Origin: DASUCS01 sp041166745
GTDB taxonomy: Bacteria > Actinomycetota > Acidimicrobiia > Acidimicrobiales > JACDCH01
NCBI GenBank assembly: GCA_041166745.1
Contig: JBEEGH010000014.1
Location: forward strand, 1-64,000
Direction of reading: 5' to 3'
Length of the DNA: 64,000 nucleotides
The translations under genes and the position numbers were made by a program. Position 1 is the stretch's first letter. Each line of letters begins with the position of its first letter. Shown one piece after another: positions 33,168 through 43,000 of this stretch. The notes under the pieces are model-generated. The model did not search any database, was not told where the DNA came from, and saw nothing but the letters and a program-made list of their open reading frames with translations.

Positions 33168-33770
33168 GTGACGAAAGGCCCCACTGCCACCGCGGACCCG
33201 CCCCGAACGGCGAAACGAGCGGCCGCCCTCCCCGCCGACGAGCGGCGATCGATGATCGTCCAGGCGACCCTGCCGCTCCTGCTGGAGAACGGCGAAATGG
33301 TCACCACCCGCCAGATCGCGGACGCCGCCGGCATCGCCGAAGGCACGATCTTCCGGGTCTTCGACGACAAAGACGCGGTGATCGCCGCCGTCATCGACGC
33401 CGCGCTGGACGACGAGCCGCTCGAGCGTGCGCTCGCAGCCATCGATCTGAGCGCCCCCTTCGAGGCGAGCGTCGTGGCCGCCATCGAGATCTTGCAGCAA
33501 CGCGTCGTCGACATCTGGCGACTCGTTTCGAGCATCGGTACGAGATTCCACGATCACGCGCGGCGCCCGATTGCGGACAGCGACGCGCTCGTCACGCTGT
33601 TCGAGGCCAACCAGTCGCGGCTCGTCGTGGAACCGATCGTCGCGGCGCGCTTGTTGCGCGCCTTCACCTTGTCGGTGACGCACCCGATGCTGGTGGGCGA
33701 GCCGATGTCGCCCCCGGAAATCGTGAAGATGTTCCTCTACGGAATCTGCGCGGAGAAGGCATCGTGCTGA
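33168..33770 (+). CDS. TetR family regulator of an ABC exporter operon
   Basis: From GTG 33168 the product has 200 residues. A helix-turn-helix (VTTRQIADAAGIAEGTIFRVFDDKDAV) lies near residues 46-72 after a basic N-terminus. A longer start at GTG 33138 would put the operator palindrome inside the gene, so I prefer 33168. The stop lies 7 bp inside the first ABC exporter gene, a coupling typical of local repressors of multidrug pumps. Its ligand is probably an exported drug or lipid. Confidence 0.88.
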   Translation: MTKGPTATADPPRTAKRAAALPADERRSMIVQATLPLLLENGEMVTTRQIADAAGIAEGTIFRVFDDKDAVIAAVIDAALDDEPLERALAAIDLSAPFEASVVAAIEILQQRVVDIWRLVSSIGTRFHDHARRPIADSDALVTLFEANQSRLVVEPIVAARLLRAFTLSVTHPMLVGEPMSPPEIVKMFLYGICAEKASC

Positions 33771-35497
33771 TCCGCTTACTCCGCACCCACCTGGGTCCGT
33801 ATCGCAACGTGTTGCTGGGCGTCGTCGCGTTGACGACCGTCCAGACAGTTGCCGCGTTGACGCTTCCGACACTCAACGCAAACATCATCGACAAGGGCGT
33901 CATCCCTGGCGACGTCGGTTACATCAGGTCGACGGGTGCCGTGATGATCGGTTTCACCCTGATCCAAATCGTCTTCGCGGTGGCCGCCGTCTACTACGGC
34001 GGCAAGGTGGCGATGAGCTTCGGCCGGGATCTCCGCAAGGCGCTGTTCCACCAAGTCACCGAGTTCTCCACGCGCGAGGTGGGAGCGTTCGGCGCGCCAT
34101 CGCTCATCACCCGGATCACGAACGACGTGCAGCAGGTCCAGATGCTCGTCGTGATGACGTGCACGATGGCCATCGCCGCGCCGATCACGATGGTGGTCGG
34201 TGTCGTCATGGCCCTGCGCCAAGACGTCGGGTTGTCCACGGTCTTGCTCGTGAGCATGCCCGCGGCCGCGGTCATCTTGGGCGTCCTGGTCTCGCGCATG
34301 GTGCCGGCCTTCCGCCTGATGCAAGACCGGATCGACCAGATCAACCGGGTGCTGCGTGAGCAGATCACCGGCATCCGGGTCGTCCGAGCGTTCGTGCGTG
34401 AGCCCCAAGAGGCGCAACGATTCGCGACCGCCAACGAGGAGCTGACGGCCACGTCGTTGCGCGCCGGCCGGCTGATGTCGTCGATGTTCCCGACGGTGAA
34501 CTTCCTCATCAACCTGTCGAGCGTCGGCGTGCTCTGGATCGGAGCCAACCGCGTCGCCGACGGCGACATCCAGGTCGGCACGCTCGTCGCGTACCTCAGC
34601 TACCTCGTGCAGATCCTCATGTCCGTGGTCATGGCCACGTTCACGATCTCGATGGTCCCCCGCGCCTCGGTTTCCGCCGGCCGCATCCAGGAGGTCCTCG
34701 ATGCCGAGCCGAGTGTGCGGCGACCCGAGAAGCCCGTGAGCCATGTCGTCTCACACGGTGCACTCGAGTTCCGCGACGTCGGCTTCCACTACCCCGGCGC
34801 CGAACGGCCGGTGCTCACGGACATCTCGTTCACGACAACGGCCGGTCACACCACGGCGATCATCGGCAGCACGGGTTCCGGCAAGACGACCCTGGTGAAC
34901 CTCATCCCCCGACTGTTCGACAGCACCTCGGGAACGGTGCTGGTCGACGGGGTCGACGTCCGCGATCTCGACCCGGAGTTGCTGTGGAGCAGCATCGGGC
35001 TCGTTCCCCAGAAGCCCTATCTCTTCTCGGGCACGATCGCGAGCAACCTCTTGTACGGCAAGCCCGACGCGACCGAGGCCGAGATGTGGGAGGCATTGGA
35101 AGTCGCGCAGGCGTCGGACTTCGTACACGCGATGCCTGGTGGGCTCGAGGCTCGCATCGAGCAGGGCGGCACCAACGTGTCGGGTGGTCAACGTCAACGC
35201 CTTGCCATCGCCCGGGCACTGATCCGTAAACCGGAGGTCTACGTCTTCGACGACTCGTTCTCCGCCCTGGATCTCGCGACCGACGCGCGGCTCCGCGCCG
35301 CGCTCGGGCCGTATACCGCTGACGCGGCCGTGATCCTCGTGGCGCAGCGCGTCTCCACCATCTCGACCGCCGACATGATCCTGGTGCTCGAGGACGGTGA
35401 GCTCGTGGGCCGCGGCACCCACGACGAGCTGATCGCCAACTGCCCGACGTACGCCGAGATCGTGCAGTCGCAGATCGGCGAGCGGAGCGCGGCATGA
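33764..35497 (+). CDS. ABC exporter half-transporter, first of a heterodimer
   Basis: This type IV ABC exporter subunit has 577 residues, with six transmembrane helices (about 1-310) and an ATPase domain (about 330-577). Walker A is GSTGSGKTT, the signature is NVSGGQRQRLA, and Walker B VYVFDDSF has Asp where the catalytic Glu is expected. This marks a degenerate ATP site, as in MdlA/TM287-type subunits that need a partner with an intact site. It starts at GTG 33764 inside the TetR gene. A duplicated 21-bp segment lies at its end. Confidence 0.92.
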   Translation: MLIRLLRTHLGPYRNVLLGVVALTTVQTVAALTLPTLNANIIDKGVIPGDVGYIRSTGAVMIGFTLIQIVFAVAAVYYGGKVAMSFGRDLRKALFHQVTEFSTREVGAFGAPSLITRITNDVQQVQMLVVMTCTMAIAAPITMVVGVVMALRQDVGLSTVLLVSMPAAAVILGVLVSRMVPAFRLMQDRIDQINRVLREQITGIRVVRAFVREPQEAQRFATANEELTATSLRAGRLMSSMFPTVNFLINLSSVGVLWIGANRVADGDIQVGTLVAYLSYLVQILMSVVMATFTISMVPRASVSAGRIQEVLDAEPSVRRPEKPVSHVVSHGALEFRDVGFHYPGAERPVLTDISFTTTAGHTTAIIGSTGSGKTTLVNLIPRLFDSTSGTVLVDGVDVRDLDPELLWSSIGLVPQKPYLFSGTIASNLLYGKPDATEAEMWEALEVAQASDFVHAMPGGLEARIEQGGTNVSGGQRQRLAIARALIRKPEVYVFDDSFSALDLATDARLRAALGPYTADAAVILVAQRVSTISTADMILVLEDGELVGRGTHDELIANCPTYAEIVQSQIGERSAA

Positions 35498-35527
35498 CCG
35501 AGCGCAGCGAGCGGAGCGCGGCATGAC
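35478..35527 (+). repeat. 21-bp direct repeat with period 29 creating a 10-codon linker ORF
   Basis: GCGAGCGGAGCGCGGCATGA(C) occurs at 35478-35498 and 35507-35527. Each copy ends in ATGA. The first ATG (35494) overlaps the stop of the upstream exporter gene. It opens a 10-codon frame (MTERSERSAA) whose TGA (35524-35526) overlaps the ATG of the second exporter gene. The repeat is most simply a tandem duplication of the gene junction. The short peptide may serve only to pass ribosomes on. Confidence 0.7.
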
Positions 35528-37403
35528 GGTGCTCGACGACAAGCAACAACACGAAGAAGACGAAGACCTGTCGCTGGCGGCACCGGAGACGAGAGCGGCC
35601 GGCCGGTGGAACTCGGCGGGCGTGCCCACCGAGAAGTCGAAGGACTTCAAGACCGCGGTGCGGCGGCTCGCGCAGCTGCTCAAGCCGGAGCGACCCATTC
35701 TCTTCGTGGTCGCCGTGGTGGCGATCGGCAGCGCGGTGCTCAACGTGCTCGGTCCCCGTGTGCTCGGGCACGGCACCGACATCATCTTCCGCGGAGTCGT
35801 CTCGCACCGCGGCATCGACTTCAGTGCGTTGCACCGAGTACTGCTCCAAGCGATTGCGCTGTACGGCGTGTCGGCATTTCTGTCGATCCTCACCGCGTAC
35901 ACCCTCGCCGGCGTCGTGCAACGGTTGATGTTCCGGCTGCGATCGGCAGCCGAGGACAAGCTGAATGCTCTGCCGCTCCGTTACGTGGACAAGCAGGCCC
36001 GCGGCGATCTCCTCAGCCGCGTCACCAACGACATCGACAACATCGCCCAGAGCCTGCAACAGACCCTCAGCCAGATGCTCACCTCCATCCTGCTGTTGTT
36101 GGGGGTGTCGGTCATGATGTTCACGATCTCGCCGGTGCTCGCCGTTGTAGCGCTGACGACGGTTCCCGTGTCGGTCTACGCGATGAAGGTCATCGCCGCT
36201 CGTGCTCGACCACGGTTCATCGCGCAATGGAAGAACACGGGCGCACTGAACGGACAGATCGAGGAGACGTTCACGGGCCACGCGATCGTGAAGGCATTCG
36301 GTCGTCAACGCGAGGTCGAGCAGCGTTTCCGCGAAACGAACGATGAGCTCTACGAAGCCTCGTTCGGGGCGCAGTTCATGTCGAGTCTCATGCAGCCGGC
36401 CACGATGTTCATGGGCAACCTGCAGTACGTGATCGTCGCCGTTGTCGGTGGCCTTCGCGTGGCGAGCGGGTCGATCACCGTGGGCGACGTGCAGGCCTTC
36501 ATCCAGTACTCCCGCACGTTCTCGATGCCACTCACGCAACTGGCGTCGATGATGAACGTCTTCCAGTCAGGGATCGCGTCGCTCGAGCGCGTGCTCGAGT
36601 TCCTCGATGCCGAGGAACAGACCCCCGACGAGACCAGGGACGACGCGCCCGCGGTCCGCGGTCGAGTCGAGTTCCGTGACGTGACGTTCTCGTACGATCC
36701 CGAGACACCGCTCATCGAGTCGCTGTCGTTGGTAGCCGAACCCGGACAGACGATCGCGATCGTCGGTCCGACCGGGGCGGGCAAGACCACACTCGTCAAC
36801 TTGATCATGCGCTTCTACGAGCTCAACGGCGGCGCCATCTATCTCGATGGACGCGACATCGCGTCGTTCCCCCGTCACGAGCTTCGATCCAACATCGGAA
36901 TGGTCCTTCAGGACACGTGGCTGTTCGGCGGCACCATCCACGACAACATCGCATACGGAAATCCGGCCGCGACGGACGAGGAGATCCTCGAGGCGGCCCG
37001 CGCCACCTACGTGGATCGTTTCGTCCACTCGCTCCCGGATGGGTACGACACGCTGATCAACGAAGAAGGCGACAACATCAGCGCCGGCCAGAAGCAGCTC
37101 CTCACGATCGCGCGCGCTTTCCTCGCTGATCCCTCGATCCTCATCCTCGACGAGGCCACCAGCTCGGTCGACACCCGCACCGAGGTGCAGGTCCAGGAAG
37201 CAATGAACGCGCTGCGCCAACAACGGACGAGCTTCGTGATCGCTCACCGGCTGTCGACGATCCGAGGTGCCGACGTGATCCTCGTGATGGAGAACGGGCG
37301 CATCGTCGAACAGGGATCGCACAGTGAACTGCTCGCCCACGATGGCGCCTACTACCGGCTCTACAACTCTCAGTTCGCCGCGCCCGTCGTCGACGTCGTG
37401 TAG
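35523..37403 (+). CDS. ABC exporter half-transporter, second of a heterodimer
   Basis: The 626-residue subunit begins with a charged cytoplasmic extension of about 50 residues. Six transmembrane helices (about 55-370) and an ATPase domain follow, with Walker A GPTGAGKTT, signature NISAGQKQLL and Walker B ILILDEATSSVD. The catalytic Glu is present, but the signature has Ala for the first Gly of SGGQ. Together with the upstream subunit it should form one asymmetric exporter for drugs, lipids or peptides. The start is coupled to the upstream gene through the 10-codon frame in the repeat. Confidence 0.92.
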   Translation: MTVLDDKQQHEEDEDLSLAAPETRAAGRWNSAGVPTEKSKDFKTAVRRLAQLLKPERPILFVVAVVAIGSAVLNVLGPRVLGHGTDIIFRGVVSHRGIDFSALHRVLLQAIALYGVSAFLSILTAYTLAGVVQRLMFRLRSAAEDKLNALPLRYVDKQARGDLLSRVTNDIDNIAQSLQQTLSQMLTSILLLLGVSVMMFTISPVLAVVALTTVPVSVYAMKVIAARARPRFIAQWKNTGALNGQIEETFTGHAIVKAFGRQREVEQRFRETNDELYEASFGAQFMSSLMQPATMFMGNLQYVIVAVVGGLRVASGSITVGDVQAFIQYSRTFSMPLTQLASMMNVFQSGIASLERVLEFLDAEEQTPDETRDDAPAVRGRVEFRDVTFSYDPETPLIESLSLVAEPGQTIAIVGPTGAGKTTLVNLIMRFYELNGGAIYLDGRDIASFPRHELRSNIGMVLQDTWLFGGTIHDNIAYGNPAATDEEILEAARATYVDRFVHSLPDGYDTLINEEGDNISAGQKQLLTIARAFLADPSILILDEATSSVDTRTEVQVQEAMNALRQQRTSFVIAHRLSTIRGADVILVMENGRIVEQGSHSELLAHDGAYYRLYNSQFAAPVVDVV

Positions 37404-37421
37404 CTCGAGACGTGGCTGCCC

Positions 37422-37991
37422 TCAGCCTCGGATGCCGTCGAACAGAAGAACAGCACCAAAGATCACGAAGGCTGCGGCTGCGCCGTACTTGATCGCGCGC
37501 TCGGGAAGACGGGTGCCCAGCTGCTTGCCGACCACGATCGCAAGGCCGTCGGCCGCCACCATCCCCAACGTCGAACCGGCCCACGTGCCGAGCGCGCCTT
37601 CCGTCGTGGCCAGCGTGATCGTGGCGAGCATCGTCTTGTCGCCCAGCTCTGCCAGGAAGAAGGCGACGCTGGCGGCGGCGATCGCGGAACGATTCGATCG
37701 TTGCGCCTTCGCCGCTTCGTCGTCATCGAGGCTGTCGCCTCGCAGCGTCCACGCCGCGAAGGCGAAGAACGCGAGACCCGCCACGATCGAGATGGAGCGA
37801 GTCGGGATCGATGCACCCAACACCGCGCCGACGAGAACGGAAAAGGCGTGGACGAAAGCGGTCGCCGCCGTGATGCCGATCAAGATCGGAAGTGCCTTGT
37901 AGCGGGCTGCGAAGGCCAGGGCCATCAGCTGGCTCTTGTCCCCGAGCTCGGCAACGAAGATCACTCCGAAGCTCAGCAACAGGGCATCCAC
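37422..37991 (-). CDS. GDT1/TMEM165 (UPF0016) family cation transporter
   Basis: The 189-residue membrane protein has six or seven helices and the two diagnostic motifs, ELGDKSQ (about 15-21) and ELGDKT (about 115-120), related by internal duplication. Family members export Mn2+ or Ca2+ (plant/yeast GDT1, bacterial MneA/MntX-like). A charged loop separates the halves. It converges on the exporter gene with 18 bp between stops. No manganese riboswitch was recognised upstream. Confidence 0.9.
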   Translation of the reverse strand: MDALLLSFGVIFVAELGDKSQLMALAFAARYKALPILIGITAATAFVHAFSVLVGAVLGASIPTRSISIVAGLAFFAFAAWTLRGDSLDDDEAAKAQRSNRSAIAAASVAFFLAELGDKTMLATITLATTEGALGTWAGSTLGMVAADGLAIVVGKQLGTRLPERAIKYGAAAAFVIFGAVLLFDGIRG

Positions 37992-38038
37992 CCGTTGTGT
38001 CTACCGGAGAAGTTGGACTGAACCGACGCCCGCGGTTG

Positions 38039-38443
38039 TCAGCCGAGCGTGACGGTGCCGCCGCAGGTCTCACCGGTAGCCGGGTTGGTGGCGTGGGCGG
38101 CGAGTGTGTCTGCCCCGGGGTTGTTGGCGAAGCGGACCTTCACGTCGAACGAACCCGAGGGTGCTTTCGTCACGGCTTCGCCGGCGAACACCTGCGTGCC
38201 GTTGTCGGTGAGCGTGACGTCCCACGCAGCGCCATTGACGTTCTGATCGACCTCGTACTCGGCCTCGAGCCGGCCACGGTCGTCCTGCTGGAGCTTCAGC
38301 TTGAACGTGCTCGCGGCGGAGCACTTGCCGCGCTGGATCACGCGCGGACTCTGGGCCTCGGCCGTGCCGGCGAGACCGAGCAAGCTGGTACCCGTGAGCA
38401 CCGTGCCCGCGATGAACAATCGGCCAGTACGACGAATCTGCAT
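38039..38443 (-). CDS. Small secreted protein of unknown function
   Basis: From ATG 38441-38443, preceded by AGGAGCG, the product has 134 residues. The signal peptide (Arg-Arg start, hydrophobic 10-27, Ala-Glu-Ala cleavage near 31) leads to a mature domain of about 103 residues. This domain contains two Cys, probably forming a disulfide, and alternating beta strands ending GETCGGTVTLG. It has the look of a small Ig-like beta sandwich. I do not recognise a family. The next gene on the same strand is GDT1-like, 47 bp on. Confidence 0.7.
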   Translation of the reverse strand: MQIRRTGRLFIAGTVLTGTSLLGLAGTAEAQSPRVIQRGKCSAASTFKLKLQQDDRGRLEAEYEVDQNVNGAAWDVTLTDNGTQVFAGEAVTKAPSGSFDVKVRFANNPGADTLAAHATNPATGETCGGTVTLG

Positions 38444-38528
38444 GAGCGCTCCTGTAGGTGTGGAGCGAGCGACGAGCCCGCAACGCACACTCTGACGAAG
38501 CGCTTCCTAACGGGCCTTCCTCTCGAGG

Positions 38529-39725
38529 TTAAGAGCGGCCTTCTCGATTGAGCGGCCGGCACGGCGAGAAGACGACCGGCATGTGCTCGATCCCGGTGAT
38601 CGACCGCTCGAGCGGCGTGGCTGCCGCGCGTTCCACGTCGGGCATCCGGTCGAACAGTCGCTCGAACATTGCTCGCAGCTCGGCGCGCGCCAGGCTGGCA
38701 CCGAGACAAAAGTGGGGACCGAAACCGAAGGCAGCGTGGTCGTTCGGGGCGCGCTCGATGTCGAAGGTCTCCGGTTCGGCAAAGATCCGGTCGTCGAAGT
38801 TGGCCGACTCGTAGAGCACGACGACCTTGGAGCCGGCCACGATCGTTGCGCCGCCGAGCTCGACGTCGACGGTGGCGGTACGCGCCATGTTCTTGATCGG
38901 CGACACCCACCGCAACATCTCCTCGACGGCGGTGGGCAACAAGCCGGGCTGTGCGAGCAGCTTCTGCTTCTGCTCAGGGTGCAACAGCAGCTGCTCCATC
39001 CCCCCTGATGTCACTTGTCGAGTCGTCTCGTCGCCACCGACGAGCAGGAGGAGCGACTCGAAGACGATCTCGTCGTCGTTGAGTCGGTCGCCATCGATCT
39101 CGGCGTGGACAAGAACGCTGAAGAGATCATCGCTCGGCTGTGCGCGCCGCTCGGCGATCATCCGATGGGCGTACTCGACATACTCACCGAACGCGGCCGC
39201 GGCCGCCTCGAACGCCGCGGGGTCACCGCTGAGTGACGCCAGCATTCCGTGCGACCAGCGCAAGAGATCGTCGCGATCCGCGGGGGCGACACCGAGCATG
39301 TCGCCGATGACGATCATCGGAAGCGGCGAGGCGAGGTCGCGCACGAAGTCGCACTCGCCTCGCTCACAGACGCGGTCGATCAGGTCATCGCTGATGTCGC
39401 GCAGGTGCGGCTCCGTGGCGCGGACGCGGCCAGGCGTGAAGCCGCGGCTCACGAGCCTCCTGCGCTTCGAGTGCGCGGCACCGTCCAGGTCGATCATCCA
39501 CGGAAGCGGTCCCGTATCCGGACGGCTGCCACCAGCGCTCGAGAACGATTGCGCGTCGCGCTCCACGGTCAGGACTTCCTCGTAGGTGGCCACGCCCCAC
39601 AGTCCACTGTTCGCGTCGAAGTACACCGGCGCCGTCTCTCGCAACCACCGATACGCCTCCCGGGCACCGTCGATGTAGAACGCACCCGACAGGAAGTCGA
39701 TGTGGGGAGACGCGGAAGCGGTCAC
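38529..39725 (-). CDS. Cytochrome P450
   Basis: This soluble bacterial P450 has 398 residues. The I-helix carries GGDETT, the K-helix EEMLRW, and the haem loop FGFGPHFCLG with the ligand Cys340. The sequence resembles actinobacterial CYP107/CYP125-like sterol or fatty-acid hydroxylases, but no subfamily can be fixed by eye. It starts at a GTG that overlaps the stop of the small upstream gene. Electrons could come from the ferredoxin/reductase pair at 0.2-1.6 kb, which is distant. Confidence 0.93.
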   Translation of the reverse strand: MTASASPHIDFLSGAFYIDGAREAYRWLRETAPVYFDANSGLWGVATYEEVLTVERDAQSFSSAGGSRPDTGPLPWMIDLDGAAHSKRRRLVSRGFTPGRVRATEPHLRDISDDLIDRVCERGECDFVRDLASPLPMIVIGDMLGVAPADRDDLLRWSHGMLASLSGDPAAFEAAAAAFGEYVEYAHRMIAERRAQPSDDLFSVLVHAEIDGDRLNDDEIVFESLLLLVGGDETTRQVTSGGMEQLLLHPEQKQKLLAQPGLLPTAVEEMLRWVSPIKNMARTATVDVELGGATIVAGSKVVVLYESANFDDRIFAEPETFDIERAPNDHAAFGFGPHFCLGASLARAELRAMFERLFDRMPDVERAAATPLERSITGIEHMPVVFSPCRPLNREGRS

Positions 39726-40009
39726 TCTTCGGGATCGTCCGATTCCGCCACCAGTTCGGCCATGACCGCGAGGCCGGTCGCGAGGTCGGCGGCGCGCTTG
39801 ACCACCGCGGCCAGGTAGTACTCGGCGGTGGAGCTGTTGCCGCGCAACGGTGGCGGGCCGAGTGAGCTGATCAGCGCGGCCGGATCAGCCGCAGGCCTGA
39901 TCGGCTCGGGCGTGCCCGGGGCCGGCACGGCCTGCCACAGGCCTTGCCTCTTGTGGGGTTGGTTGGCCGGAGAGCGGCGCCCGCGTCGTTGATTCCGTCC
40001 TTCGGTCAT
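39722..40009 (-). CDS. Small protein between SNF2 helicase and P450 genes
   Basis: The 95-residue product starts at ATG 40007-40009, overlapping the helicase stop (ATGA), and ends in a GTGA overlap with the P450. The first half is basic and Pro-rich (EGRNQRRGRR); the second is a predicted helix of alternating Ala/Leu/Val (AEYYLAAVVKRAADLATGLAVMAEL). I do not recognise it. Locked by overlaps on both sides, it is likely expressed, perhaps as an accessory of the helicase. Confidence 0.65.
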   Translation of the reverse strand: MTEGRNQRRGRRSPANQPHKRQGLWQAVPAPGTPEPIRPAADPAALISSLGPPPLRGNSSTAEYYLAAVVKRAADLATGLAVMAELVAESDDPEE

Positions 40010-43000
40010 TCGTCTTCCTCGGTGAGCAGCGAGCGGGTGTCGAGACCGAGCGCCACACGGAGCTGGTCGGTACTGAGATCGTCGAGCGAGCTCGACTTCG
40101 GCAGCACGAGATCCGCGACGCGCCGCTTGCCCTCGACGATGTCCTCGACTCGTTCGTCGATGGTGCCGGGACAGACGAGGCGGTGCGAGACGACCGTACG
40201 GGTCTGACCGATACGCCAAGCGCGATCTCGGGCTTGGTCTTCTTTGGCGGGGTTCCACCAACGGTCGTACAGCACGACGTGGTTCGCGGCGGTGAGGTTG
40301 AGTCCGGTGCCGCCGGCGGTGAGGGACAGCACCATCGCGCCCGCGCCGGTGCCGCTCTGGAACTCACGGACCAGACGATCACGAGCGGTGCGGGTCTGCC
40401 CACCGTGATAACACGCGATCGGTGTGCCGGTGACCTCGGTGAGATGGTCGGCAAGACGCTTTCCCCACTCCGCGAAGTGCGTGAAGATCAGCATTCGTTC
40501 GTTCGCGGCGAACACTGCTTCGACGAGCTCTTCGAGTCGAGCGAGTTTGCCCGATCGTCCGGCGAGCGGGCGGCCGTCGTCCTGGTAGGCCGCGGGGTGG
40601 TTGCAGATCTGCTTGAGCGCGGTGATCGCCGCCAGCACCGCACCCTTCTTCGGCTCTCGGTCGGCCCCCTCGACGGTCGGGAGCAGCGAATCGAGCACGG
40701 CCTGGTACAGCCCGATCTGCTCGCGGGTCATCGTGCAGTGATCGAGCTCGTCGATCTTGTCGGGAAGCTCGGCCGCAACCTCGGGTTCGGCTTTGGTGCG
40801 CCGGAAGACGAGGATGCCGTTGAGAGCGCGCAGGGCCGCTTCCCCCTCGCCCGCGAGCTGCGCACTGAACGTTGCGCGCGAGCCGACCAGGTCGGGGTTG
40901 CAGTAGTCGAGGATCGACCACAGGTCGCCGAGACCGTTCTCGATGGGTGTCCCGGTGAGCGCGAGGCGCGTGCGGGCCGGGATACGGCGCAACTGCTGAC
41001 TGGTCTCGCTTGCGGGGTTCTTGATGGCCTGGGCCTCGTCGAGGATCACGTGCCGCCACGACAACTCTGCCAACGCGTCGACATCGCGCACCGCCGTGCC
41101 GTAGGTGGTGATCAGAATGTCGGCCTCGGCGACTTCGGCGGCGAGGCCTGCGGCGGATGTCCGGGATGCGCCGTGGTGCACGACGACGCGCAGATCGGGC
41201 GTGAACTTGTGTGCCTCCGCTTCCCAGTTGCCGACAACTGCAGCTGGAGCGATCACCAACGCGGTTCCTTCGCCGGCGGTGCGGGCGAGATGGGCGAGCA
41301 CGGTCGGCGTCTTGCCCAGACCCATGTCCAGCGCGAGGCAACCGCCCAGTTCGACCGCGTCGAGGAAGCCGAGCCAGCCGAGGGCTTCCGATTGGTAGGT
41401 CCGAAGCTGGCCGGCGAATCCCTTGGGTGTGTCCGCCGGTTCGCGAGAGATCGATGCGGCTTTGTCGAGCAGGTCGGCCGCCCATCCGGAGCCATCGACC
41501 AGTAGCGCCTGTCCGAGCGGCGAGCCTTCGAGCCCGACGGCGTGGCGCAGGATCGCAGCGCCCGTCAGCTGTGTCGTGGTGGCTCGGTCGGCGAGCGCGG
41601 CCGCGGCTTCTTGCAGATCGAGACGGTCGAGCTCGACCCACTGCCCGCGGGACTGCACCAGCGGGCGAGCGTCAGCCGCCAAACGGATGACCTCGTCGGC
41701 GGTCAGTTCGATGTCGTCGAACACCGCGGACCACCGCACGTTGTTGAGTTGCCGCGCTCCGACCGTCCGTTTGCCGACCGGTTCGGTGAACAGGCGCAGT
41801 GCCGGCTTCGGCTTCCGTCGGGACAGTGCGGGCACCCGCACTTCGAACCCCGCGGCCTGCAACATCGGCGCGGTCACGGTCATGAACTCCCACGCCTCGT
41901 CGGTACTCAGATACACCTGACCGCGCCGGAGCGCGCCGGCACGCTGCAGCACCGGCAGCAGCCGTTCGACGCGGGCCAATTCGTCGGCCACCGGTTGGGT
42001 GGACTTGCTCGCCGCGAGGGCCTGCTCCACCTCCACGAGCGCGCGTTGCGGGCCAGGACCGAGCACCGACAGGAACCACGCGTCGCCATTGCCCTGCGCC
42101 ACGAGCTGCACGACGAGGAGTGGTCGCGATGCGCTCAATACGGGCTTGGCCCAGATTCGCAGTCGGTCGGCCGCGTTGGAACCGATGTTCGTGGGAGCGG
42201 TGAAGGCGCCCCCGTCCAACCGGGTGATGATCGCCTCGGCGACATCGGCCGGTGTGCGAACCGTGGGTGGCGGCGCGGGCAGCTCGAGCAGGCCGGCCGC
42301 CTGGGCGACGACCGCATGCACCACCGCTCCGATCACCTCCCGCACGAGCACCCGCGACGTGACCGAGGACGGTGCGAGCACGAGAACCGTGCCGGGCATC
42401 GTCGTGGCGAGCTTGTCCAACGTGGCGTTGTCCATCAGCGCGGCCTGCCACCGCACCGCCATCTCGACGGACCGCTCCCCGCGCTTGGTCACCTCGAGCG
42501 CCGGAACCACCGCTCCTCTGGCGACTTGGCGAACGGCGGTGACCGCGACATGGCCCAGCCACCGCACGCTGGCCCCCAGCCCGTCGGCGTCGCCACTCGC
42601 TCCGACGGAAACGAGCCAGCCGAGCGCGTCGGCCACCGGGATCGACACGGCCTCGGCTCGCCGCCCGTGGTCGAGCGGTACACCTTGATGCGCTCGCCAC
42701 CCCAACGCGGGACCGCCGAGCGCTTCGAGCCGGTCGGCCAACTCGTCGTTCGTCGCCGGTTCTTCGCTCGGACCAGCGGCCCAGACGACCACCTCACCCT
42801 CGGCCCACGACGCTTGCAGGCGAACGCCTTCCTCACGTTCTTCCGGCCTCGATGCCGCTCGGCGGCCCGACGGCGGCCGGTCGTCGCCATCAAGCAGCAC
42901 CCGCACCCGGCGCAGGCCTTCGAGCTCCTCCGCGAAATCGGCGATGACCTGAGCACGCTCCGGGCCCTTCAGCCCGTGCACCGACTCGAGCCGGACCTGC

